Positions 7,428 to 13,495 of a DNA stretch of 64,000 nucleotides are shown in pieces; the first letter of the stretch is position 1, and every line of letters starts with the position of its first letter. The position numbers and the translations under genes are program-made. The notes beneath the pieces were generated by a model. The model made no database searches. It was not told where the DNA came from and was given only the letters and a program-made list of their open reading frames with translations. The stretch comes from Afipia sp. Lineage in GTDB: Bacteria > Pseudomonadota > Alphaproteobacteria > Rhizobiales > Xanthobacteraceae. The stretch lies in the NCBI GenBank assembly GCA_024707075.1, contig JANQAK010000003.1, positions 372,001 to 436,000 of the forward strand. Reading direction: 5' to 3'.

Positions 7428-7886
7428 TTACGAACGAGCGACCATCGATCGGCGTGCGGCCTCTCGAATGTCGACAACTTTTTCTTGAAGATCGGCGGCG
7501 GCTTCATCGATAGCGCGCGCCTCATTCGGCGTGACCTTGCCGTCTGCCGCAGCTTCGATTGTTGCTGAAATCAGTTCGCCGGATTCGCGTGCAACCTGGC
7601 CGGCGGCAACAGTGAGATCGTGGGACGCCTCGCTGCGTCCTTCGCGAGGAGACAGATCGAAGCCGCAGAGATCAGCCCATGCGCGAAGGATGACGTTGTC
7701 GCCAGCAAGACGGTCAAGATCGAACGCAACATCAATGGGCGCGTATAGCGGCCCATCCGCGTTCCCATAGTTCGATAGCCGCCCCTGATCGACGCGCAGG
7801 TCTTTCGATGCAGCGACGGACCCGCCCGCCATCTTCACGGCCCGGCGCGTTGCTGCCTTCAATGCAATCTGCGCATCGCTCAACAT
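7428..7886 (-). CDS. CII/CP76-like phage regulatory protein
   Basis: 152 residues. The N-terminal half resembles the Phage_CP76/CII regulatory family: ATRRAVKMAGGSVAASKDLR, then RVDQGRLSNYGNADGPLYAP and IDVAFDLDRLAG, a helix-turn-helix-like arrangement. The C-terminal half is acidic and helical (ATIEAAADGKVTPNEARAID). It is the first gene of the leftward operon, facing the divergent intergenic region at 7887-8438, as expected for a delayed-early regulator. Confidence 0.65.
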   Translation of the reverse strand: MLSDAQIALKAATRRAVKMAGGSVAASKDLRVDQGRLSNYGNADGPLYAPIDVAFDLDRLAGDNVILRAWADLCGFDLSPREGRSEASHDLTVAAGQVARESGELISATIEAAADGKVTPNEARAIDEAAADLQEKVVDIREAARRSMVARS

Positions 7887-8438
7887 GCGGATTCCCCGGT
7901 TGCTACATTGTTCGCAGATGCAATTGGAATGACGGTTCCAACGAGTTCCGGCTTTATCGCGTCATGCGCTGGACGAGCGCAGCGCAGGAAGGACGGAAGA
8001 ACAGTGAGCGGCTCGGAGTTTTGTTCGTGCGTAAGCGCCATGCCCGGCGCCGAAAAAGAAACGGCCGCCGCAGCGGGGGATGAAGCCGCGGCGGCCGAGT
8101 TGCCCGACGTTGACGGCGCTCGGGGGAGGAACGAGGGAATTTCGATGACGCTGCCGAGAGGATTCGAATTTGTGTCGTGCTGCGCCGGTGGCGCGCTGCT
8201 GGCACTGGTGCTCGGTGCGTTCTTGCTGGGGTTGGGATGATGCGACGCGACGCTGCACAATCTCGCGTCACGTTCTTCTCGATCTGCGCAAAGTTTATCG
8301 GGTGATTGCATCATGATTGCACCGAAACGAGACACGACGCGGCGCGGAATCGAAATATGCAACCATGCGCGGATTTTTGTTCCGGCTTTTTCGTCCGTGT
8401 GTTTTGATGTTCCCCCGCCTCGGGCTGAGGGGTCGCAA
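7887..8438. other. Intergenic control region between the leftward operon and the regulator cluster
   Basis: About 550 bases separate the CII-like gene from the next convincing rightward gene at 8439. The only candidate coding feature I see is the small membrane-protein frame at 8040-8240. No RNA gene was recognised. The region must carry the promoter of the leftward operon, but no convincing -35/-10 pair stood out by eye. Confidence 0.4.
8040..8240 (+). CDS. Possible small membrane protein (67 aa)
   Basis: From an ATG at 8040 the product has an Ala/Glu-rich N-terminus and ends in one hydrophobic segment (CCAGGALLALVLGAFLLGLG). An alternative ATG at 8145 with GAGG upstream gives a 31-residue peptide that is mostly this segment. 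The frame lies alone in a regulatory gap. The hydrophobic end supports it, while the lack of a clear ribosome site at 8040 argues against it. Confidence 0.3.
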   Translation: MPGAEKETAAAAGDEAAAAELPDVDGARGRNEGISMTLPRGFEFVSCCAGGALLALVLGAFLLGLG

Positions 8439-8687
8439 ATGACCGACGAGGAACTGCTCAATCAAGCACCACACCTGCCGACCATGTATTTCGACGGCTT
8501 TGGCGCGTACCGGAAAGTCAACGGCGTCCTGCGCTGCATCGGTTACGTCCTGCACGGCGGGCCGAACTTGAACCTGATAATCTCGCTCGCTGGCGCGGAC
8601 ATGGCACAACTCGAAACGAGACGTGTTCTGTCCGAAGAGCCCACCAAGGCAATTCACATCTGGGACGGGACGGAGTTGGCGCATTAG
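8439..8687 (+). CDS. Small phage hypothetical protein (82 aa)
   Basis: The ATG at 8439 is preceded by GAGGGG at good spacing, which decides the start over an earlier in-frame ATG at 8313. The product (MTDEELLNQAPHLPTMYFDG...) is predicted beta-rich: GFGAYRKVNGVLRCIGYVLH and LNLIISLAGADMAQLE. No family recognised. It converges on the repressor gene, the two stop codons overlapping at 8684-8687. Confidence 0.55.
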   Translation: MTDEELLNQAPHLPTMYFDGFGAYRKVNGVLRCIGYVLHGGPNLNLIISLAGADMAQLETRRVLSEEPTKAIHIWDGTELAH

Positions 8688-8914
8688 GCGGCCTCGTCCG
8701 GTTCGGACAACATTTCAGCCAGATCGGGACGAAGAACGCGCGCCGGAATTCCGGTTCGTTCGGCAACGCGCGGCAGGAGTTCGGTGTCGATCTTCCGTTC
8801 GCCGGCCTCCCATCGCCACACCGTCATGCGGGCGACTTCAAGCGCCTCAGCAAGGGCGTCCTGAGAGAGGCCGTTTTCTTTCCGATAGGCAACGAGGGGG
8901 TGTAAATCGCTCAT
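8684..8914 (-). CDS. XRE-family repressor (Cro/CI type)
   Basis: 76 residues from the ATG at 8914. A helix-turn-helix occupies about residues 16-38 (LSQDALAEALEVARMTVWRW) followed by the XRE-typical EAGERKIDTELLPRVAERTG. The C-terminus is short, with no CI-like peptidase domain. A near-consensus -35 (TTGACA, reverse strand at 8951-8946) and an operator-like inverted repeat at 8925-8941 precede it, placing the likely transcript start within a few bases of the ATG. It is divergent from the second XRE gene at 9011, forming the lysogeny switch. Confidence 0.8.
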   Translation of the reverse strand: MSDLHPLVAYRKENGLSQDALAEALEVARMTVWRWEAGERKIDTELLPRVAERTGIPARVLRPDLAEMLSEPDEAA

Positions 8915-8924
8915 GGGCGAATTT

Positions 8925-8976
8925 GTAACCAAATCGGCTACTACATGTCAACACAATTTGTAACCGTTTCGGTTCG
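8925..8976. promoter_or_regulatory. Divergent repressor control region with two operator-like sites
   Basis: Two 17-base sites share the form GTAACC-N5-GG: GTAACCAAATCGGCTAC at 8925-8941 and GTAACCGTTTCGGTTCG at 8960-8976. The first lies between the leftward TTGACA (8951-8946) and the repressor ATG. The second lies upstream of the rightward XRE gene. The same sequence recurs at 9815-9831 and 9850-9866, in front of the next operon. A half site, GGTTAC, is at 9013-9018 inside the start of the second regulator gene. Binding by either XRE protein is inferred. Confidence 0.6.
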
Positions 8977-9010
8977 TGCTAGTCGGCGCGGCGCGGGATA
9001 TGATACCGGG

Positions 9011-9334
9011 ATGGTTACAAACATTTACAAAGGCCGGAAGCGCCGCCTCTATCTCGTTGAATGGCGGGAGCATTTCGGCATATCCGCCGAGAAGATGGCC
9101 GAACGGCTCGATGTGACGCGCCAATCTGTCCACCGCTGGGAAGCCCAAAATCATCGGCTCAACCCCGACAAGATCGCCGCCTACGCCCACGCCCTGCAGA
9201 AGGAGCCCGAGGATATGTGGCGCCATCCTGACAGACCGTCAGCCGACGGCTTGCTCGCCGGCCTCGATGACAAGCAAGTCCAGGGCGCGGTCGAAATGCT
9301 GTCGCTGTGGGTGAAGACGGCGGGCGGACGGTAG
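9011..9334 (+). CDS. XRE-family regulator (second switch protein)
   Basis: 107 residues from the ATG at 9011; a longer frame from 8945 would run through the operator and is rejected. The helix-turn-helix is in EHFGISAEKMAERLDVTRQS followed by VHRWEAQNHRLNPDKIAAYA, a standard XRE pattern with the WEA turn. A C-terminal helical segment (LDDKQVQGAVEMLSLWV) may mediate dimer formation. It is divergent from the 76-aa repressor and four bases upstream of the next gene. Confidence 0.8.
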   Translation: MVTNIYKGRKRRLYLVEWREHFGISAEKMAERLDVTRQSVHRWEAQNHRLNPDKIAAYAHALQKEPEDMWRHPDRPSADGLLAGLDDKQVQGAVEMLSLWVKTAGGR

Positions 9335-9337
9335 CCA

Positions 9338-9760
9338 ATGTCGATCAGCCCGACGCGCCTGGTGGTGATCGTGGCGGGGCTCGGGATCGTCGCTTATGCT
9401 GCGAAACAAGGATCTGAGGCTACCCCGCCTACCCCCGCCCCAGCCGCGCCAGCGGCGCAGCCTGTGGCCTTGCCGCCCGAGCCCCTTCCCGAACTGCCGG
9501 GGCTCAAATGGGGCACCTTAGACCGCTCCTACGGCGTCCTAGAGGGTGACTTTACTCTGACGAATACCAACAAGTTCCCGATCAAGGACGTGATCCTACG
9601 GTGCGACATCACCGGCGGCAGCGGCACCGTGATCCGCAGTCCGACATTCGTCGTCTATGAGACCGTGCCGGCGAACGGGAAGAAGACGGTCCGGAAATTC
9701 AACTTCGGATTCTGGCCGTCGCAGGGTAAATCCTTCGCCTGCAACACCGCTCTGAAATAG
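9338..9760 (+). CDS. Phage membrane-anchored protein with Pro/Ala linker
   Basis: 140 residues. One N-terminal hydrophobic helix (RLVVIVAGLGIVAYAA, about 7-22) acts as signal anchor. It is followed by a Pro/Ala linker and a beta-rich domain of about 85 residues (GDFTLTNTNKFPIKDVILRC, ending KSFACNTALK) with two cysteines that could form a disulfide. The domain resembles FxLYD-type extracytoplasmic modules in style, but I do not claim membership. Because it is expressed beside the repressor, a lysogenic-conversion or superinfection-exclusion role is possible. Confidence 0.55.
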   Translation: MSISPTRLVVIVAGLGIVAYAAKQGSEATPPTPAPAAPAAQPVALPPEPLPELPGLKWGTLDRSYGVLEGDFTLTNTNKFPIKDVILRCDITGGSGTVIRSPTFVVYETVPANGKKTVRKFNFGFWPSQGKSFACNTALK

Positions 9761-9814
9761 CCAAATCATGAAAATGGCCGATCTCTCCAATGCAGTAACG
9801 CGCGCAAAATCTTT

Positions 9815-9869
9815 GTAACCAATTTGGTTCTTTTTCTTCTTGACGGATTGTCACCGTTTCGGTTACATA
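9815..9869 (+). promoter_or_regulatory. Repressor-controlled promoter of the long rightward operon
   Basis: A good -35 (TTGACG, 9840-9845) is followed at about 17-18 bases by a weak -10 (TTACAT/TACATA, 9863-9869). Operator-like GTAACCAATTTGGTTCT (9815-9831) lies just upstream. Near-perfect GTCACCGTTTCGGTTAC (9850-9866) lies between the -35 and -10, where a bound repressor would block RNA polymerase. A DnaA-box-like TTATCCATA (9884-9892) follows before the first gene at 9906. Confidence 0.6.
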
Positions 9870-9905
9870 CTCCCCATCGGTTCTTATCCATACGGGGAGC
9901 GGCGG

Positions 9906-10277
9906 ATGTCAGCGGCAGTCAGCGAAACGGCCCCAGCACGCACCACAGCAGATGCGGGGCGGACGTTTTACCCGTCGCCGTCGTCCGACATGGAGGCCGC
10001 AAAGGAAACCGCAGGCGAGGCTTTCCTCGCCTGGTATCCAAAACTCGCATTCGATGACGAAGGCGACACGACAGACGAAGTTGTCGGCGGCGCATGGGGC
10101 ATCACTTCATGGTGTGGCGGTTCTTGGAATGAGCCTGAATTCCTGAGCGCGTCCGGCAGCTTCTTCGATGACGATTTTGAATTTGCGGCCGAGCCCACGC
10201 ACTGGGTGCCGTTGCCGCCCGACATTCCCGAAGATCAAGCCCGGGCAGCGCTTGCCGCAGCGAAAGGTGTTGCGTGA
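9906..10277 (+). CDS. Phage hypothetical protein with DUF551-like C-terminal motif
   Basis: 123 residues from the ATG at 9906, which has GGGAG upstream. It is acidic and soluble. The segment AEPTHWVPLPPDIPEDQ resembles the end of DUF551 proteins, where a THW-x-PLP motif is typical. It is the first gene of the operator-controlled operon. Its N-terminal coding sequence shares a repeated module with the gene at 10489, and its C-terminal ALAAAKG is repeated there too. The stop overlaps the next start (TGATG). Confidence 0.55.
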   Translation: MSAAVSETAPARTTADAGRTFYPSPSSDMEAAKETAGEAFLAWYPKLAFDDEGDTTDEVVGGAWGITSWCGGSWNEPEFLSASGSFFDDDFEFAAEPTHWVPLPPDIPEDQARAALAAAKGVA

Positions 10278-10492
10278 TGTCAGCAGCACACAGCACAGCA
10301 GGGCAGCAACTCGTCGCGCGCATCAAGCGCACCAGCAAGTACGCCCACCAGGCGCCCGCAGGCGGATGGTTCGATGTTCGTCTCAATCGTCGCTATCCGA
10401 TCGTGAGCGGCAATAACAACGCTTATGAACTTTCCGACGTCTCATTCGGCGTGCGCCTAGAAGACGGCACCATCATGGAGTTGAAGCCATGA
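10277..10492 (+). CDS. Small phage hypothetical protein (71 aa)
   Basis: The ATG at 10277 overlaps the preceding stop. The N-terminus (MSAAHSTAGQQL) shares the 16-base sequence GCACACAGCACAGCAG (10286-10301) with the next gene. The remainder is basic then beta-like (GGWFDVRLNRRYPIVSGNNN, FGVRLEDGTIMELKP). No family recognised. Confidence 0.5.
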   Translation: MSAAHSTAGQQLVARIKRTSKYAHQAPAGGWFDVRLNRRYPIVSGNNNAYELSDVSFGVRLEDGTIMELKP

Positions 10493-10896
10493 CGGCACAC
10501 AGCACAGCAGATGCGGGGCGGCCGGCGCTGCCAAATCTCGCCCGCCAGTTCGATCTCATGGCCAAAGGGTGCCGCGCGCACGGCCTCGACTCATGGGAAG
10601 ATCATTTCTTCCGACTGTATGAGGAAGCTCGAAACGGCACCATCAGCGCCGACGACATTGCCGAGACCATCGCTTACGACTTCCGCAACGATAACGACGG
10701 TAAAGCCGCCGCGACGCAGATCATCACGGCGTTGATTGCCGACGTGTCCGGTCTGGCTAAAATACTAGAGGCCGTCAAACAAGCGTGCCTGATCGCAGAT
10801 GACGACGGCATTAGCATCACGAGCGACCCGCACATCAGCGAAGATTTGTTTTCACACATTTGCGCCGCCCTTGCAGCAGCCAAGGGGGCGAAGTAA
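10489..10896 (+). CDS. Phage hypothetical protein (135 aa)
   Basis: The start overlaps the preceding stop (ATGA). The N-terminus (MTAHSTADAGRPALP) and C-terminus (AALAAAKGAK) are near copies of those in the 9906 gene, while the middle, an acidic helical stretch (SWEDHFFRLYEEARNGTISA), differs. No recognised domain. It is coupled to the next gene by TAATG. Confidence 0.5.
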   Translation: MTAHSTADAGRPALPNLARQFDLMAKGCRAHGLDSWEDHFFRLYEEARNGTISADDIAETIAYDFRNDNDGKAAATQIITALIADVSGLAKILEAVKQACLIADDDGISITSDPHISEDLFSHICAALAAAKGAK

Positions 10897-11159
10897 TGCC
10901 CCGATTCTCCAAGGCCGACTTCTCCGAACTCACGACTGGCGATCTCGCCTCTCTGACGCCAGGTCAGTTGGCCGTCATCACTGCAATTGCTGACGGTGAC
11001 GGATACGAAACCATCGCAGCGAACCTCGGAATCTCAATCGGGACCGTGAAGTCTCGCGCCAACCGCGCGCGGTGGAACATCACGCGGTCCCGATTTGCGG
11101 CAGCGCAGTCTCAGCATGTTGATACGAAAACCGCCCTTGAAAACGGGGATTGCCGGTGA
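10896..11159 (+). CDS. Small LuxR/sigma-4-like helix-turn-helix protein
   Basis: 87 residues from the ATG at 10896, which overlaps the previous stop. The central LTPGQLAVITAIADGDGYET followed by IAANLGISIGTVKSRANRAR is a GerE/LuxR-type helix-turn-helix, also close in style to sigma region 4. There is no receiver or ligand domain, so it probably acts as a DNA-binding regulator within the phage early operon. Its target is unknown. Confidence 0.65.
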   Translation: MPRFSKADFSELTTGDLASLTPGQLAVITAIADGDGYETIAANLGISIGTVKSRANRARWNITRSRFAAAQSQHVDTKTALENGDCR

Positions 11160-11794
11160 TGACGACGGAAACCTACCAGCGCCCGACGAAATCCATCCGC
11201 GACATGACCACGGATGAACGCGCGGAACATTACGACCGCTGCGAAAAAGAAATCAGAAAGATCATGATCGACGATACGCGCTCCGAAATGCAGCGCCCGA
11301 TCAGCTTTAGGCTCTGCGCTCATTGGCAGAAGGTGGTTATGACGGTTGTCCAGCATGACGCCGGGCCAAACACAATCACCGCGTCACACAATGGGGACGT
11401 TCAAGGCGCATGGCGCTTGCCGCTTCGATATACCAAATCATCCAAAATCGGTCAGCCGATCGTTCGCGTCCTCGAAACCATCGAGCCGTTCCAGAAGGCA
11501 CCGCCAGAACTTGGCTTTCTGCTGATCGAAGTGCCGGGCTGGCTTGCCGGCGATGAGAAGCGGCCGCTTTGTCAGGCTCGTTCGCCAGTCCTGTCCACGG
11601 CGATCGAATGGACAGACGCGCAGCGCGCAGCATGGGAGCGTCTCCGGGATGCATTCTTTTCTCATAGAGATACCGCGGAAAGAACCAGGCGCAAATCATA
11701 CCGGCAGTCGCGATACGACGCCGAGCGCGCAGCGCGTAACGCGGCAGGATACTTCACCATCAGCGATATTGCTTTCGGGAGATCAAAGCTATGA
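11159..11794 (+). CDS. Phage hypothetical protein (211 aa)
   Basis: The ATG at 11159 overlaps the preceding stop (TGATG); an upstream TTG at 11150 is less likely. It is a charged protein with RPTKSIRDMTTDERAEHYDR at the N-terminus, a beta-rich middle (TASHNGDVQGAWRLPLRYTK) and a basic Arg/Ala-rich C-terminus (RRKSYRQSRYDAERAARNAA). No domain recognised. Confidence 0.5.
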   Translation: MTTETYQRPTKSIRDMTTDERAEHYDRCEKEIRKIMIDDTRSEMQRPISFRLCAHWQKVVMTVVQHDAGPNTITASHNGDVQGAWRLPLRYTKSSKIGQPIVRVLETIEPFQKAPPELGFLLIEVPGWLAGDEKRPLCQARSPVLSTAIEWTDAQRAAWERLRDAFFSHRDTAERTRRKSYRQSRYDAERAARNAAGYFTISDIAFGRSKL

Positions 11795-12063
11795 GCGCCA
11801 TGCACGTCGCACTGGTCAACGAATACGGATTCTCGCCTGCTGATTTCGTAGCCGCGAAAGAGCGCGAGAACACCATCCGGGAAATGGCCCACGATCTGGT
11901 CGCCGGCGCAACCGGACCGCTGGACCTCAAGAAGGACGAGGACGTCGTTTTCTATCTGATCGACGTCGTTCGCTGGAAATACGCAGTAGTCCACGACCAT
12001 CTGGACGCGGCGATGGACCTCGCCCTTCAAACAATCGCAGCCGCAGCAGAAGGATTGCGCTGA
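11791..12063 (+). CDS. Small phage hypothetical protein (90 aa)
   Basis: Starts at an ATGA overlap with the previous gene. Mostly helical: VALVNEYGFSPADFVAAKER, then MAHDLVAGATGPLDLKKDED and VVHDHLDAAMDLALQTIAAA. No recognised family. It is coupled to the 47-residue membrane protein by a TGATG junction. Confidence 0.5.
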   Translation: MSAMHVALVNEYGFSPADFVAAKERENTIREMAHDLVAGATGPLDLKKDEDVVFYLIDVVRWKYAVVHDHLDAAMDLALQTIAAAAEGLR

Positions 12064-12206
12064 TGGAAAATTCAGTCGTGGCCGGTCTTTGCTTTATCGG
12101 CATCGTGATTTTCTTCACAGGATTCTTTGTCGGGCGGGCTGAGCGGTCGAGTGAACGGCTATCGCGGACATGGGAGCCAACCGAACACGGCGGGCGCCCG
12201 CTATGA
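12063..12206 (+). CDS. Tiny single-pass membrane protein (47 aa)
   Basis: A short gene whose ATG overlaps the preceding stop and whose stop overlaps the next start (ATGA at 12203). The product starts MENSVVAGLCFIGIVIFFTG and continues FFVGRAERSSERLSRTWEP: one strong transmembrane helix (about 5-24) followed by a basic, presumably cytoplasmic, tail. The conserved four-base overlap style and the hydrophobic segment support it. A role such as superinfection exclusion or membrane anchoring is only a guess. Confidence 0.6.
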   Translation: MENSVVAGLCFIGIVIFFTGFFVGRAERSSERLSRTWEPTEHGGRPL

Positions 12207-12691
12207 CGTATGCCGCTCGCGACCCGCGTCAACAGGACGAGACTCACTTGGCCTTTGTCCGAAAACAGCCCTGTTGTGTCTGCGGCTCGCGCCGAGAAAT
12301 CGAGGCTGCACATATTCGATACGCCTGCAACGCCGTTGGAAAACGCCCGACAGGCATGGGCGAGAAGCCTCATGACCGCTGGACCGTAAGTCTATGCGCC
12401 TACCACCATCGAACAGGCATCGACTCGCAACACAATAATAATGAGCGCGAATGGTGGATCATGCGAGGCCTCAACCCGTTCGCCATCGCCGCTGAACTCT
12501 GGAAGGCGTCCGGCGGGGAAGAACGGGCCGCGACGCCGAAGCCCGTCAAGCAACCGCGGAAGATCAAGGCCCGCCCGCCGCGCGACAAGCGCAAGAAGAT
12601 CCCGGCAGGCCGGCCGATGCAATCGCGAAACTCGTTCGCCGACAACCGCCGTCTCCCTGCCCGCGTAAAGGAAATAGGAGCGAGCGCGTGA
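12203..12691 (+). CDS. DUF968/Ref-like HNH nuclease
   Basis: 162 residues from the ATG at 12203. The zinc/HNH pattern is visible: CCVCGSRREIEAAHIRY, then GEKPHDRWTVSLCAYHHRTG, and NERE...GLNPFAIAAELW, matching the DUF968/Ref group, which includes the RecA-dependent nuclease Ref of phage P1. The C-terminus is a Lys/Arg/Pro-rich tail (KQPRKIKARPPRDKRKKIPA) likely to contact DNA. Phage homologues are linked to recombination or host-DNA targeting. It is coupled to its neighbours on both sides. Confidence 0.75.
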   Translation: MTYAARDPRQQDETHLAFVRKQPCCVCGSRREIEAAHIRYACNAVGKRPTGMGEKPHDRWTVSLCAYHHRTGIDSQHNNNEREWWIMRGLNPFAIAAELWKASGGEERAATPKPVKQPRKIKARPPRDKRKKIPAGRPMQSRNSFADNRRLPARVKEIGASA

Positions 12692-12861
12692 GAAAACGTG
12701 AGCTTATCGCCGTCCTCAAAAAGGAATGGCTCGAAATCCGCAAGACACAAACGAGTTGGACCGGGAACGCCGCGACCATTGAAAAACGTCGGCAGGCTGT
12801 TCACCACGACCTCGAAACCCTGCTCCCGGAAATCATCGAGAAGCTAGAGGCTCAGCCATGA
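12688..12861 (+). CDS. Small charged helical protein (57 aa)
   Basis: A GTG at 12688 overlaps the stop of the Ref-like gene (GTGA), and its own stop overlaps the ATG of the next gene at 12858. The product begins MRKRELIAVLKKEWLEIRKT and is predicted almost entirely helical, ending LETLLPEIIEKLEAQP. The precise fit between two overlapping junctions supports it. No family recognised. Confidence 0.55.
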   Translation: MRKRELIAVLKKEWLEIRKTQTSWTGNAATIEKRRQAVHHDLETLLPEIIEKLEAQP

Positions 12862-13259
12862 CCCAGGCAAAAGCAGATGGGGGGAGGACGGACGAACGCG
12901 CCAAGGTGCTGTTTGGTCTGCTCGTTGACGACGTTGATCGACGTATGAACCCTAACGATGATGAATGCTGGCATTGTGATGGCGAGGGTTATGTTGCCGA
13001 CTGTTTCGATGGATTTTGCGTTGATGCTGAAGGTGGCTGCGAGGAATGTACGCGCCGCTGCCCGGAGTGCGCCCGCTATTCATATAACCGCCTCAAGGCA
13101 ATTCGCGAGGAGGTTATTAAATCTGGCGATGTAGATATTGCGCGCGAATGGCTCAGAAGTGTTGGGCGGTGGTCCGACGATATATCAACAGAGCAAATTA
13201 CCCAACATCTTGAAGATGCCCGCGCCGCTATCTCCTCATCCCGGAGCGATCAACAATGA
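12858..13259 (+). CDS. Phage Cys-rich (zinc-binding) hypothetical protein
   Basis: 133 residues. Residues about 38-72 hold at least eight cysteines in C-x2-C-type pairs (CWHCDGEGYVADC and CEECTRRCPEC), like the zinc-binding cysteine-rich region of DnaJ (C-x2-C-x-G-x-G). The rest is helical, ending in EDARAAISSS, a phrase also seen in the 16880 gene. Overlaps both neighbours by four bases. Confidence 0.55.
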   Translation: MTQAKADGGRTDERAKVLFGLLVDDVDRRMNPNDDECWHCDGEGYVADCFDGFCVDAEGGCEECTRRCPECARYSYNRLKAIREEVIKSGDVDIAREWLRSVGRWSDDISTEQITQHLEDARAAISSSRSDQQ

Positions 13260-13495
13260 CCACCAGCACCAAGCGCCCTGACCCGTGGATGATGCCGTGG
13301 CGTGATCTCACATGGGGCGAGCGTTTCGAGACGGTCGTTGTGTGGATCGCCGCGTCAGCATTCGGGATTGCCTTGTTCGTTGGCGCAATCATCCTTCTCG
13401 GCAGCGGCGTCGATAACATCTCTCAGTACAAATCCGAGCGCAATTCCTGCCTCCAACGGGCAACCAACGGCTTGGAAATCGAGGAATGCAGATGA
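13256..13495 (+). CDS. Small single-pass membrane protein (79 aa)
   Basis: Starts at an ATGA overlap. After MTTSTKRPDPWMMPWRDL and an amphipathic stretch comes one transmembrane helix (VVVWIAASAFGIALFVGAII, about 27-48), then a short polar tail with two cysteines. The first coding bases (ACCAGCACCAAGCGCCC) are repeated at the start of the next gene, indicating a duplicated initiation region. Confidence 0.55.
   Translation: MTTSTKRPDPWMMPWRDLTWGERFETVVVWIAASAFGIALFVGAIILLGSGVDNISQYKSERNSCLQRATNGLEIEECR

Noticed and set aside
7880-8461. 193-codon minus-strand frame in the phage control region
   Set aside because: It would overlap the CII-like start and the better-supported gene at 8439. Low-complexity Ser/Pro/Ala composition and no ribosome site.
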